A stretch of 13,317 nucleotides of DNA from DATLOJ01 sp035536315 (GCA_035536315.1 DATLOJ010000121.1:1-13317); one strand, 5' to 3'. Positions 1 through 6,811 are shown, counted from the first letter of the stretch. Notes: generated by a model from the letters alone, not told the origin. Made by a program: numbers and translations.

Positions 1-305
1 ACTTCGAAGGTTCCGAATTCGTGCTCGACGGAGGTCACGTCCGGACCCGCTCCTATCCCATGCCACGTCGTCTCTGCCCCCTTGGGTCCCAGCGCGGTTC
101 CGAGGCCGAGCTGGGGCAGAGGAATTAGCGAAATGCCGACCCAGAAAAGGGCGAGCATCGCAATGATGCCCAGGAGGTTGGTCGCAACGACGAAGTATCC
201 GAGCCGCGGGCCGAGGATCAGAGCGACGAGAAGGTAAACGCTGCCGATGAACACGGCGAACGCGATGAGAAACGCGAGCATCCCATTGATGAATACCGAG
301 TCCAC
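1..305 (-). CDS. Partial membrane protein of unknown function, last visible gene of the bc-complex operon
   Basis: About 101 residues are visible; the gene runs off the left edge of the window, so its C terminus is unknown. The GTG start at 305-303 follows the stop codon of the diheme cytochrome c gene directly and has a GAGAGG ribosome site at 320-315, nine bases upstream. The protein begins with two hydrophobic helices at about residues 7-31 and 37-62, followed by a Gly/Pro-rich soluble stretch. I see no heme motif, cysteine cluster or recognisable family signature in the visible part. Its position, translationally coupled to the bc-complex genes, suggests an accessory or assembly subunit of that complex, but this is inference from context only. 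An internal ATG at codon 9 would cut into the first helix and is less likely as the start. Confidence 0.7.
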   Translation of the reverse strand, partial: MDSVFINGMLAFLIAFAVFIGSVYLLVALILGPRLGYFVVATNLLGIIAMLALFWVGISLIPLPQLGLGTALGPKGAETTWHGIGAGPDVTSVEHEFGTFE

Positions 306-1214
306 TTACAAGGACCTCTCGTACTCGACGACTGCCCTGATCTGGTCGTCGGACAGTGTGCCCTCCCACGGGGGCATCGCCCCGGTGCCGGTCCCGGAGG
401 TGCCGTAAGGCTGACCCCGCACAGACCCGCTCTTCACGAATGCGATGTGGTCGTCGATGTTGGGGAATTGTGCAACCTCAGAGCCTCCCGTCATCGAAGG
501 ACCTGACCCGCCGGTACCGCTGATGCCATGACAGGAGGCGCAGAACTGGGTGAACAGGTCCGCTCCGCTTGCTTCTGCATCGACCTCGAGGGGCTTTTGA
601 ATCGATTGCATCCAGTTGACAATGTCGTCGAGTTGCTGCTCGGTTAGCGCGCCTCCGAACTTGTTGCCCCACGTCGGCATGTCGGTGCCCGGCCTTCCCC
701 GTTCGATCGTCTCGTAGATGAACGATCTTGCATCCCTGAATCCGGGAGGAGGAGTCTCGTAGCGGGCAAAGATTGTTTGAAGTTCCGGAACCTGCACCGT
801 CCGCCTAGCTCCGGTCGCAGGATCCGTGAACTCGTTTTCCCCGCCCTCAGCGTCGACGCCGTGACACCGTGCGCATTCGACTGCGAAGTGATTTTCCTCG
901 CCCGTCACCGGGTCCTTAGCGAGGGCAAAGTACTGCGCGCCTCTCTCGATCGACTCATCCAGGAACTCCTGCTCCTTGTCGAGGCGCCGGTTGGGATCGG
1001 TCAGCCAGTAGGCAGGGAAGAAAAGTGCAAAGAAGACTACGAGCGCAAGGAACCACCCAAGCGCCTTGTTCAGACGGTCGGACTCGAGAACGTCGTCGGT
1101 GTCGCCCGGCCTCAGTGCTGCAGGAACACGGCGGCCCGGTCCGGCCCTTGCCAGCAGCAGGATGAGAACCGCGATGAAACCAGCGATCACCATTCCTATC
1201 GCGATCTGTCCCAT
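306..1214 (-). CDS. Membrane-anchored diheme cytochrome c of the bc complex, CcoP-like topology
   Basis: A 302-residue protein with two c-type heme sites, CARCH at residues 114-118 and CASCH at 225-229. Candidate axial methionines are M179 (in DMPTWG) and M280 (in AMPPW). Two membrane helices precede the hemes (about residues 3-22 and 51-71). The loop between them is basic and therefore probably cytoplasmic, which puts both heme domains outside. This helix-loop-helix-diheme plan is that of CcoP/FixP of cbb3 oxidases rather than of cytochrome c1. It lies 36 bases after the Rieske gene, so it probably accepts electrons from the Rieske centre and passes them to an oxidase. I chose ATG 1214 because a strong AGGAAGG site ends five bases upstream. 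A TTG one codon earlier (1217) is possible but badly spaced. Heme attachment would depend on the Ccm genes of this window. Confidence 0.93.
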   Translation of the reverse strand: MGQIAIGMVIAGFIAVLILLLARAGPGRRVPAALRPGDTDDVLESDRLNKALGWFLALVVFFALFFPAYWLTDPNRRLDKEQEFLDESIERGAQYFALAKDPVTGEENHFAVECARCHGVDAEGGENEFTDPATGARRTVQVPELQTIFARYETPPPGFRDARSFIYETIERGRPGTDMPTWGNKFGGALTEQQLDDIVNWMQSIQKPLEVDAEASGADLFTQFCASCHGISGTGGSGPSMTGGSEVAQFPNIDDHIAFVKSGSVRGQPYGTSGTGTGAMPPWEGTLSDDQIRAVVEYERSL

Positions 1215-1219
1215 CAAAC

Positions 1220-1226
1220 CCTTCCT
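1220..1226 (-). promoter_or_regulatory. Ribosome binding site of the diheme cytochrome c gene
   Basis: AGGAAGG on the minus strand, five bases before ATG 1214. It is one of the strongest Shine-Dalgarno matches in the window. It decides the start in favour of ATG over the TTG one codon upstream. Confidence 0.7.
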
Positions 1227-1250
1227 AGTTGTTCGACTAAAAGTTCCATA

Positions 1251-2069
1251 TCAAAGATCGATGCAGTGGATTCCCTCGGGCTGAGGCTGTGCTGTGATCG
1301 TCCCACGGGGCGCTCCCAGGATGATCGAGGATGTGTCGACGATGATCTTTCCCCCCTTGATCTCGACCCTGAACATGTCGAGGCTGCGGGGCGCGGGACC
1401 GTCTCGGTACTCACCATTGATCGAGTACTTCGAGCCGTGGCAAGGACACTCGAACCACTTGGCCGAAGCGCACCACGGAACGCTGCACCCCAGGTGAACG
1501 CATTTGCGGTAGAGCGCCATGATGCCCGTCGCGGGAACGTTCGCGGCCTTGTAGGTGGGGATCTTGGCGGCGTCCGCAGGGTCGCCCTCGTAAACGGCCA
1601 GGTAGAAACGGCCGTCTGCGACGAACTCCGGAGTGCGTGAGTCGGTGAGGCGTGCTCTGATCTCGTCGACGTCGCTGACTCCCGCCAGGTCGACCGTGAT
1701 CTTGGCCCCGAACCCTCCGCGAAGGCGTGGGAACAGAAAGTCTAGAGAGGCCATTCCGAACTGGCCGAGAGCGATGAGCGACCCCGCGATCGACGCGCGG
1801 TTCAGAAACTGCCTGCGTGTGACTCCCTCGACATCCTCTGAAACGCGGCGTGGCTTCGGACGCGGCTCGGCCCCCGGGAGCTCTCTGACGTATCCGGGTG
1901 CGCCTTCGACGGCTTTGGCACCTGCGAGCGCTTCTTCATGCTCGGGAAGAGGAATCGAAACCTCCTCGGTCTTGCGCCGGCCCGCCATAAGGGCCGTGTA
2001 CCCGAGGAAGACGAACCAGGCCCCCACGGAGACCAGGACGATGAGTCCGGCGACCAGCTGTGGGCTCAT
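1251..2069 (-). CDS. qcrA: Rieske [2Fe-2S] protein of the bc complex
   Basis: A 272-residue Rieske iron-sulfur protein. Box 1 is CVHLGC (residues 190-195) and box 2 is CPCH (208-211). From the family, C190, H192, C208 and H211 bind the [2Fe-2S] cluster, and C195 with C210 forms the structural disulfide. It takes an electron from quinol at the Qo site of cytochrome b and hands it to cytochrome c on the outer face. A twin-arginine motif (TRRQFL, residues 84-89) precedes a membrane helix at about 91-113, so Tat export is expected. There is also an additional N-terminal helix (about residues 5-29) ahead of a 55-residue linker; most bacterial Rieske proteins have only one helix. ATG 2069 overlaps the stop of the subunit IV gene (ATGA). 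An in-frame reading extends upstream to 2345 but lies inside subunit IV and is not coding. Confidence 0.95.
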   Translation of the reverse strand: MSPQLVAGLIVLVSVGAWFVFLGYTALMAGRRKTEEVSIPLPEHEEALAGAKAVEGAPGYVRELPGAEPRPKPRRVSEDVEGVTRRQFLNRASIAGSLIALGQFGMASLDFLFPRLRGGFGAKITVDLAGVSDVDEIRARLTDSRTPEFVADGRFYLAVYEGDPADAAKIPTYKAANVPATGIMALYRKCVHLGCSVPWCASAKWFECPCHGSKYSINGEYRDGPAPRSLDMFRVEIKGGKIIVDTSSIILGAPRGTITAQPQPEGIHCIDL

Positions 2070-3052
2070 AGCTCGAAGATCTCGTGGATGGGAATGGTCC
2101 AGGGGTAGATGAAGTTGAAGCCTGGCCCCCTGAAGAGTGAACCGAGGATCACGAGCACAGCGTTGAACAAAAGGAAGATGGTGAACAGAACGATCGCAAG
2201 TTTGCGATCTGCGGGCTTGGTCGATGGGTTGCGGTCGATGTAAGGGGCGGCCATCAGGCCGAGGATGATCCACTGAGGAATCGTTACCCCGGCAATCTGC
2301 GGATGGAAGTAGCGCAGCAGCTCCTGTAGCCCCAGGAAGTACCACGGCGCCTTAGATGGGTTCGGCGTGACGTTGATGTTGGCCAGCTCGCGAAATGTCG
2401 CATCGACGAACGTCGAGAAGATCATCAGAAACGCGGTGACGGCCAGAAGGGCGATCAGCTCCGAGATCATCAGGTGCGGCCAAACATTGACCCTGTCGAT
2501 CGGCTGTCGTTCTACTCGCTGGATTGCCTCGGGCTTTACAACGGCAAGGAGCCTCTGGATACGCTCGGGCGCCATCTCCGAGCCTCCGGCCCTCGCGGCG
2601 CGTCCTGCGGCGCCCCTTCCTCCTGAGGCCGGTGCCATCGATGCTTGCGGCGCTGCTGAGCGAACAGGCCCGGCTCCCGTTGCGGCGGGCATTGGTGTTG
2701 GCTCCGGCGCTGATGCGGCAGCGGCCGCCGGGGCGCTTTCGCCTGCAGCCGCCGCGGGTGCGCTTTCTGCAGCGGCTGGGGGTGTGGTCGACTCGGCTGC
2801 GGGGGCCGGAGCCGTTGTCTCTGCGGCTGCTTGCGTCACCGGTGTTTCGGGGGCGCTGGCTGATGCAGGCTGATCCGATGCGGCGGGGCGTCCTCCTGCA
2901 GCTGCAGCTGCGCCGGCAGGATCGGTTGGGAGCCCTTTGCGTGCGCGATGGCGGGCCGCCTTGGCTCTTGCTTCGGCCACAGCGGGCGACGAGCCCTTGC
3001 CCTGCTCCTCGGCAAGAACTCTGTCGTATGCCTCTTCCGGTGACTCAGCCAT
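2066..3052 (-). CDS. petD: Cytochrome b subunit IV (PetD-like) with long N-terminal charged domain and Ala/Pro linker
   Basis: 328 residues in three parts. Residues 1-45 are a charged, probably helical domain (KGSSP, VAEARAKAA, GLPTDP). Residues 46-158 are a low-complexity Ala/Pro/Ser/Glu linker. Residues 159-328 are the C-terminal half of cytochrome b, with three membrane helices at about 193-215, 257-272 and 285-305. The Qo-site motif region reads KAPWYFLGLQELL: the usual PEWY is APWY (235-238). Subunit IV of b6f complexes is about 160 residues, so roughly half of this protein is extra. It forms the quinol-oxidising site with cytochrome b6, whose gene ends 13 bases upstream. GGGAG lies just ahead of ATG 3052. 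The N-terminal domain recurs in the protein starting at 13125. The core identity is firm; the role of the extension is unknown. Confidence 0.93.
   Translation of the reverse strand: MAESPEEAYDRVLAEEQGKGSSPAVAEARAKAARHRARKGLPTDPAGAAAAAGGRPAASDQPASASAPETPVTQAAAETTAPAPAAESTTPPAAAESAPAAAAGESAPAAAAASAPEPTPMPAATGAGPVRSAAPQASMAPASGGRGAAGRAARAGGSEMAPERIQRLLAVVKPEAIQRVERQPIDRVNVWPHLMISELIALLAVTAFLMIFSTFVDATFRELANINVTPNPSKAPWYFLGLQELLRYFHPQIAGVTIPQWIILGLMAAPYIDRNPSTKPADRKLAIVLFTIFLLFNAVLVILGSLFRGPGFNFIYPWTIPIHEIFEL
2702..2782 (-). repeat. Low-complexity Ala/Pro repeat inside the subunit IV linker
   Basis: Within the linker (about residues 91-117) a short unit of the form AAxESAPAA is repeated imperfectly two to three times. 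At DNA level the unit shows as GCGCTTTC followed closely by CTGCAGC, seen near 2733 and again near 2761. This is an in-frame coding repeat that gives a flexible, extended tether. Confidence 0.5.
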
Positions 3053-3065
3053 CTGCTCTCCCGGC

Positions 3066-3857
3066 CTAAAGAGGCCCCGAGATACCTCCGTCTTTACGAA
3101 CTCTCCAGAAATGCACTGCCATTTGAAGCACCATTACGAAGGGAAGCGCAAGCACGTGCAGGGTGTACCACCTGATCAGCGTCGATGCGCCTATTTGGAC
3201 GCCTCCAAGTAAGACGAAGGAGACCTCCTTACCGATAACCGGCGATTCATAGGCCATCTGTGCGCCCACCGTCACCGCCCAAATCGCCAGCTGGTCCCAC
3301 GGCAAGAGGTAGCCGGTGAACGCGAGCAGCAGTGTCACGAGAAGGAGAGTTACACCGATGATCCAGTTGAACTCCCTCGGCGGCTTGTAGCTGCCTGTGT
3401 AGAAGACGCGGGCCATGTGAAGAAACACAGTGATCGTCATCAGGTGTGCGCCCCACCTGTGCACGTTTCTTACGAGCTGGCCGAAGGCCACCGTCGTTTG
3501 CAGGGCGACCATGTCGTCGTAGACGACTTCCGTAGATGGTCTGTAGAAGAACATCAGGAAAATGCCGGTGATCGTGAGAAGAATGAACAGAAAGAACGAA
3601 AGGCCTCCCAGACACAACGTGTAGGAAAGCTTGATCCCGTGCCGCTTCACCTTGACGGGATGAAGGTGGTACAGGACCGAGTTCATGACGACGTACGCCC
3701 TGTTCTTGGGCGAGTCCTGGTAGTTCTTTCTGAAGAGAGAGCCGGGCCGGAAGATCGACTTCCAAACCTGTCCTTCTCTTACTTTGTCCCAGTGCTCTTT
3801 GGCGAGCTCTATCGGGTTGGGGAACCCGCCTTTGTCGCCGCCCGTCGCTTTCGCCAC
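3066..3857 (-). CDS. qcrB: Cytochrome b6-type subunit (N-terminal half of cytochrome b)
   Basis: A 263-residue four-helix diheme cytochrome b, the quinol-handling core of a bc/b6f complex in the membrane. The heme ligand pairs are H133/H147 (NVHRWGAH and FLHMARVF, 14 apart) and H234/H249 (TLHVL and AVHFW, 15 apart). A 15-residue second spacing is the b6f and Gram-positive hallmark. C82 in LCLGG aligns with the cysteine that covalently binds heme c_i in cytochrome b6 and Bacillus QcrB, so a third, high-spin heme is predicted. A soluble N-terminal segment of about 70 residues precedes the first helix, longer than in plant cytochrome b6. Translation starts at GTG 3857, seven bases after the ferredoxin stop, with AAGGG overlapping that stop region. 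Together with the separate subunit IV gene it makes a split cytochrome b, as in b6f complexes and Bacillota. Confidence 0.96.
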   Translation of the reverse strand: MAKATGGDKGGFPNPIELAKEHWDKVREGQVWKSIFRPGSLFRKNYQDSPKNRAYVVMNSVLYHLHPVKVKRHGIKLSYTLCLGGLSFFLFILLTITGIFLMFFYRPSTEVVYDDMVALQTTVAFGQLVRNVHRWGAHLMTITVFLHMARVFYTGSYKPPREFNWIIGVTLLLVTLLLAFTGYLLPWDQLAIWAVTVGAQMAYESPVIGKEVSFVLLGGVQIGASTLIRWYTLHVLALPFVMVLQMAVHFWRVRKDGGISGPL

Positions 3858-3864
3858 CTGTCAG

Positions 3865-4254
3865 TTAACCCTTCTGCTCGGTTCCAACAACGCCCAGGGC
3901 CCTGCCCTTTGCAGGCTTCTCCGCCTCCAACCTCGCCATCACCAACGCACCCGTTGGGCAGCGTTGGACGCAGAGGTTACAACGCGTGCATGCGTCGTCG
4001 TCGATGATGAAAAGGATGTCGTCCGCCCGCATGTCTCTGGCGACCTCATCCGCCTGCGCTTCCTCGACGATCGTGGGGTCCAGCATGAAGATGCAGTACC
4101 AGGGGCAGATGTCGACGCACCCCTCGCAGAGGATGCACAGCTCGGGAATCATTCCGATGTACCGCGGCGGCTTCCGAACGGCCTTTAGCCATTCCGGTTC
4201 GACTTCTTCTGCGACGTAGTCGGTTCTAAGGCGGGGTTTCTCAACGAACTCCAT
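3865..4254 (-). CDS. 2[4Fe-4S] ferredoxin-like protein in the bc-complex operon
   Basis: A 129-residue soluble protein with two complete CxxCxxCxxxCP sites: C40, C43, C46, C50 and C89, C92, C95, C99. From the family, each set carries one [4Fe-4S] cluster, with cysteines crossing over between sites. There is no signal peptide or membrane helix, so it should act on the cytoplasmic side. About 38 residues separate the clusters, longer than in clostridial ferredoxins and more like NuoI-type or membrane-complex ferredoxin subunits. The gene overlaps the end of the upstream membrane protein gene by one base (TAATG) and lies seven bases before cytochrome b6, so it is co-translated with the complex. 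It could donate low-potential electrons to the complex or a membrane partner; that role is inferred. The same frame stays open upstream to 4482, but that part is a shadow of the preceding gene. Confidence 0.9.
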   Translation of the reverse strand: MEFVEKPRLRTDYVAEEVEPEWLKAVRKPPRYIGMIPELCILCEGCVDICPWYCIFMLDPTIVEEAQADEVARDMRADDILFIIDDDACTRCNLCVQRCPTGALVMARLEAEKPAKGRALGVVGTEQKG

Positions 4255-4598
4255 TACTTGCCCGGGAGGTATTCCTTGGGACTCTCCGCTCCCCTCTGGC
4301 CCATTCGCCTGCGGCGTTTTTCTCCGATGTAGTAGGTCAGGACGACGGGCACTGCGAAAGCAAATGTCTGGTATCCCATCGACACCATGTCGTGGATTCG
4401 AACGAGCGTGTACTGGTCGTTGAAGGTGATTCCGGTGAACTTGTCGATGAAGGATGCGATGGCGTCTGAGTTCGCAGCCCACCAGTAACGCAGAAAGGAC
4501 GGGATGAACCCGAGGAAAATCATGAGGAGGAAGGTGATCGTAAGGCCCATCAAAGTGGCCTTCGTCCAGGTCATCTCAGTCTTCGCTCTTGTGCTCAA
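4254..4598 (-). CDS. Small two-helix membrane protein, first gene of the bc-complex operon
   Basis: 114 residues with two hydrophobic helices (about residues 14-38 and 70-91), a short loop between them and a basic C-terminal tail beginning EKRRRRMG. I do not recognise the family. It has no cysteine, CxxCH or obvious cofactor site; a single histidine (H69) lies at the start of the second helix. As the first gene after the predicted promoter, translationally coupled to the ferredoxin, it may anchor the ferredoxin to the membrane or be a small subunit of the bc complex; both are inference. TTG 4598 is taken as the start because AGGGAA lies about nine bases upstream. ATG 4574 (codon 9) is the alternative and would leave the helices intact. 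Confidence 0.8.
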   Translation of the reverse strand: MSTRAKTEMTWTKATLMGLTITFLLMIFLGFIPSFLRYWWAANSDAIASFIDKFTGITFNDQYTLVRIHDMVSMGYQTFAFAVPVVLTYYIGEKRRRRMGQRGAESPKEYLPGK

Positions 4599-4708
4599 AG
4601 CTTTCGATTCCCTAATTGTTGGTCGATGGGCGGGCGCATTATAGCCAACGAGGGATTGGACTCATGGGGTTCATGCACGCCGGATACTCCACGGTTTTTG
4701 TCTCCAGG
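4599..4708. other. Intergenic region between ccmD and the bc-complex operon
   Basis: 110 bases without a gene. It contains the probable promoter of the bc-complex operon. I found no convincing terminator hairpin after ccmD, so read-through from the ccm operon is possible. Confidence 0.6.
4638..4643 (-). promoter_or_regulatory. Probable -10 box (TATAAT) of the bc-complex operon
   Basis: A perfect TATAAT on the minus strand, 40 bases before the TTG start of the first bc-operon gene, giving a predicted leader of about 33 bases. No good TTGACA-like -35 box sits 17 bases upstream (the bases there read CATGAG). TTGG precedes the box but is one base out of register for an extended -10. It is the only clear -10 match in the intergenic region. 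Confidence 0.5.
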
Positions 4709-4852
4709 TCACAACCGTCCCGCATCTGTTTTCTGGTCCTCCTCGAGCCTCCGTTCGAGCGTCCTCTGCCTTTTCATGATCGAGAACAGGTAAGCAGCGA
4801 TCACAACCCAGGTGATGAGGTACGCAATTCCCAGGTAAGCAAGCCCGCTCAC
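4709..4852 (-). CDS. ccmD: CcmD, small heme-exporter subunit
   Basis: A 47-residue protein that shows the CcmD pattern. A single membrane helix (residues 4-25: AYLGIAYLITWVV-like, Tyr-rich at its ends) is followed by a charged cytoplasmic tail, KRQRTLERRLEE. In System I, CcmD holds the CcmABC exporter to heme-loaded CcmE and is needed for release of holo-CcmE. The GTG start at 4852 overlaps the ccmC stop (GTGA), the same coupling used through the rest of the operon. It is the last gene of the ccm operon. Length, position directly after ccmC and the helix-plus-basic-tail layout make the call good despite low sequence information. Confidence 0.85.
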   Translation of the reverse strand: MSGLAYLGIAYLITWVVIAAYLFSIMKRQRTLERRLEEDQKTDAGRL

Positions 4853-5514
4853 GCTACGACCGCTCGCTGTTCGAGCAGGGCCAGCCTGACTCTAAGGGTC
4901 ATCAGGACCGTGTACAGGAGTGTGAACACGGCGAGCATGAACAAGAGGGTGAGTAGCATCTCCGCCGGCAGCTGCGGCGAGCCTTCAACGTTGATTACGG
5001 TCCTGCCGGGGTGCTGGCCGCGCCACCAATCGACGGAGAAATGGACCAGAGGAACCGTGGCGAAGCCCGTTATTCCAACAACTGCTGCAAGCCGGCCGCC
5101 CCTCGAAGGATCCGCTGCAGTCCGGTGGACGACCAGGTAGCCGGCGTAAATGAGGAAGAGCACAAAGGTGAGTGTCAGGCGTGGATCCCAGCGCCAGTAG
5201 GTGCCCCACACCGGTTTGGCCCAGAGCATTCCCGTTGCAAGACAGATTCCTGTGAAAACAACTCCCACCTCTGCGCTCGAGTGAGCGACGGTGTCCCAGC
5301 GCGAGTTGTTGGTCTTGAGGAACGCAATCGAGCAAACCAGCACGACCGCAAAAGCCAGGTAGGCAACCCAGGCCATCGGAACGTGGATGTAAAAGACCCT
5401 TTGGACCACTCCCTGGAACTCTTCCGTAGGAACCCAGAAGAAAACGGCCCAAAGACCGGCCAGCATCGCGGTGGCCGTGACTCCGGCCAGGACGGGCAGC
5501 GGGTCTTTTTTCAT
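4849..5514 (-). CDS. ccmC: CcmC, heme-handling membrane protein of System I
   Basis: A 221-residue, six-helix membrane protein. The tryptophan-rich WWD signature (WGTYWRWDPRLT, residues 103-114) lies in an external loop and binds heme. H44 (FYIHVP) and H168 (WWRGQHPG) match the two conserved histidines that ligate heme in the CcmC family. CcmC presents heme to CcmE for covalent attachment on the outer face of the membrane. The length is a little under that of the E. coli protein (245), as is common. The start ATG 5514 overlaps the ccmB stop by four bases (ATGA). The two cysteines C61 and C91 lie in helices and are not family-conserved. No defects are seen. Confidence 0.96.
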   Translation of the reverse strand: MKKDPLPVLAGVTATAMLAGLWAVFFWVPTEEFQGVVQRVFYIHVPMAWVAYLAFAVVLVCSIAFLKTNNSRWDTVAHSSAEVGVVFTGICLATGMLWAKPVWGTYWRWDPRLTLTFVLFLIYAGYLVVHRTAADPSRGGRLAAVVGITGFATVPLVHFSVDWWRGQHPGRTVINVEGSPQLPAEMLLTLLFMLAVFTLLYTVLMTLRVRLALLEQRAVVA

Positions 5515-6212
5515 TCGGTCAGTACGAACTCAAAAGTGACGGCTCCCAAGGTTACGTAGACGATGTCGAAAGCGAGCATGAGGATAGTCCAGCGCGACTG
5601 ACCTTCGAACGTTCCGCTCATCATGAGTCCGGATGTCAGCTGAGATGCGCTTAGAAGAATTGGGACGCAAGACGGAAAGATGAGCAGAGGAAGGACGAGC
5701 GATTTAGAGGTCGAGAACTGAGCAGCGGTCCCGAAAAGAGTTCCCACGGACGAAAGCCCGATGTTCGCCATAAGAAGGACCAACAGGATTCCCGGAAAGA
5801 GGCCGGGGGCCGGGTCGAGAAGAATCACGAACACCGGCAGCATCACCGCCTCTAGCAAGGTCAGGAAGACGAAGTTCGCTGCAGCCTTTCCGATGAAGAT
5901 CAGCGCGGGATCGACGGGGGCCATGATCAGCCCTTCGATGCGCGAGCCCTGGTGTTCGATTGCGGCAGAGGAGCCCAGTCCAATCAACGCGGCAAACAAG
6001 ATGCTCGTCCATAAGAGCGTTCCGGCAACGTGACGTGCCGCGACGGCCCCCGCCACCGGGATGGGCACAGGGGCTCTTCCGGACCCTGGTGGAAGTGAGA
6101 AAGACAGCAAGAGAATCAGCGTGGCACCGAAGAACAGCATTGCCGGAGCAATCTCCTTGCCGCGGATTTCGGACCGAAGGTCCTTTGCGGCAATAGCAAG
6201 AGCTTGCTTCAT
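5511..6212 (-). CDS. ccmB: CcmB, membrane subunit of the CcmAB heme-handling ABC transporter
   Basis: A 233-residue hydrophobic protein with about six helices (near 23-40, 64-84, 103-133, 138-160, 172-190 and 208-230), the usual size and layout of CcmB. The conserved segment between helices 2 and 3 (ERIEGL-like: SRIEGLIMAPVDP, residues 90-102) is the region that contacts the ATPase. CcmAB uses ATP hydrolysis to release heme-loaded CcmE from CcmC and CcmD. The ATG at 6212 shares one base with the ccmA stop (TAATG). The flanking ccmA and ccmC make the identification firm. Confidence 0.94.
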   Translation of the reverse strand: MKQALAIAAKDLRSEIRGKEIAPAMLFFGATLILLLSFSLPPGSGRAPVPIPVAGAVAARHVAGTLLWTSILFAALIGLGSSAAIEHQGSRIEGLIMAPVDPALIFIGKAAANFVFLTLLEAVMLPVFVILLDPAPGLFPGILLVLLMANIGLSSVGTLFGTAAQFSTSKSLVLPLLIFPSCVPILLSASQLTSGLMMSGTFEGQSRWTILMLAFDIVYVTLGAVTFEFVLTE

Positions 6213-6811
6213 TAGATGGCTTCAGTTCCAAGGTCGAGCGTTTGGGAGGCCTTGATGCCGCCGTCCAGATGGGTGGCTACTACCAGTGTTCCCGAGAAGG
6301 AGCGCATCAGCTCCAGGACAAGTTCTGAGCCGCTGCGGTCAAGACCCGTAAGGGGCTCATCGAGCAGCAGGTAACGCGGATCGTGCAGGAGACATCGCGC
6401 TATCGCGGCTCTCTGAGTGTCGCCCTTCGACAGTTGGCCGACCGGTCTGTTCCATTTTTCTAGCCCCACCGAGCTCAAAGCCGCGGCCCCGCGCGATTCG
6501 TCCAGGCCGTAAAGCTTCGAATAGAAACTCAGGTTCTCCTCAGCCGTCAGGTTGGGGTACAGGTATGGGTCGTGTCCGAGATAGCCAACGGATCGTCTTA
6601 CGGTGGCCGGGGGCCGGCCCTCGATTTCAACCGATCCTGCAGACGGTCTCGTAAGGCCGGCAAGGAGCCGAAGAAGCGTGCTCTTACCGGAGCCGTTGGG
6701 CCCTTTGACCAGCAGCGTCTCTCCTTCGGTCAGGTCGATGTCCACTGCCCTCAACGCAACGACGCGGCCGAAGCGCTTGCCGACGCCCGTCGCATTCAAC
6801 ACAGAGTTCAT
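6212..6811 (-). CDS. ccmA: CcmA, ATPase subunit of the CcmAB transporter
   Basis: A 199-residue ABC ATPase, the normal compact CcmA length. Walker A is GPNGSGKST (37-45), Walker B with the catalytic glutamate is LLLDEP (148-153), and the switch histidine is H181 in VVATH. The ABC signature is degenerate, LSKGD at 127-131 in place of LSGGQ; CcmA proteins commonly deviate here. It powers release of holo-CcmE. The ATG at 6811 overlaps the stop of the preceding gene (ATGA), and ccmB follows with a one-base overlap. Nothing suggests loss of activity. Confidence 0.96.
   Translation of the reverse strand: MNSVLNATGVGKRFGRVVALRAVDIDLTEGETLLVKGPNGSGKSTLLRLLAGLTRPSAGSVEIEGRPPATVRRSVGYLGHDPYLYPNLTAEENLSFYSKLYGLDESRGAAALSSVGLEKWNRPVGQLSKGDTQRAAIARCLLHDPRYLLLDEPLTGLDRSGSELVLELMRSFSGTLVVATHLDGGIKASQTLDLGTEAI

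Noticed and set aside
777..1640. Long open frame on the plus strand (287 codons) opposite the cytochrome c and Rieske genes
   Set aside because: It crosses two well-supported minus-strand genes, its translation has no recognisable pattern, and such antisense frames are common in GC-rich DNA.
2070..2345. Upstream extension of the Rieske frame
   Set aside because: This part overlaps the membrane core of subunit IV in another frame and reads as low-sense sequence; ATG 2069 with the ATGA overlap fits the operon pattern.
2524..3069. Plus-strand open frame opposite the subunit IV linker
   Set aside because: It is Arg/Leu/Pro-rich because it reads the Ala/Pro-coding repeat backwards; it is a shadow of the real gene.
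4255..4482. Upstream extension of the ferredoxin frame
   Set aside because: It lies inside the 114-aa membrane protein gene and reads as Arg/His-rich shadow sequence; ATG 4254 with the TAATG overlap is the likely start.
4599..4708. Terminator between ccmD and the bc-complex operon
   Set aside because: I looked for a GC-rich hairpin followed by a T run on the minus strand and found none that is convincing.
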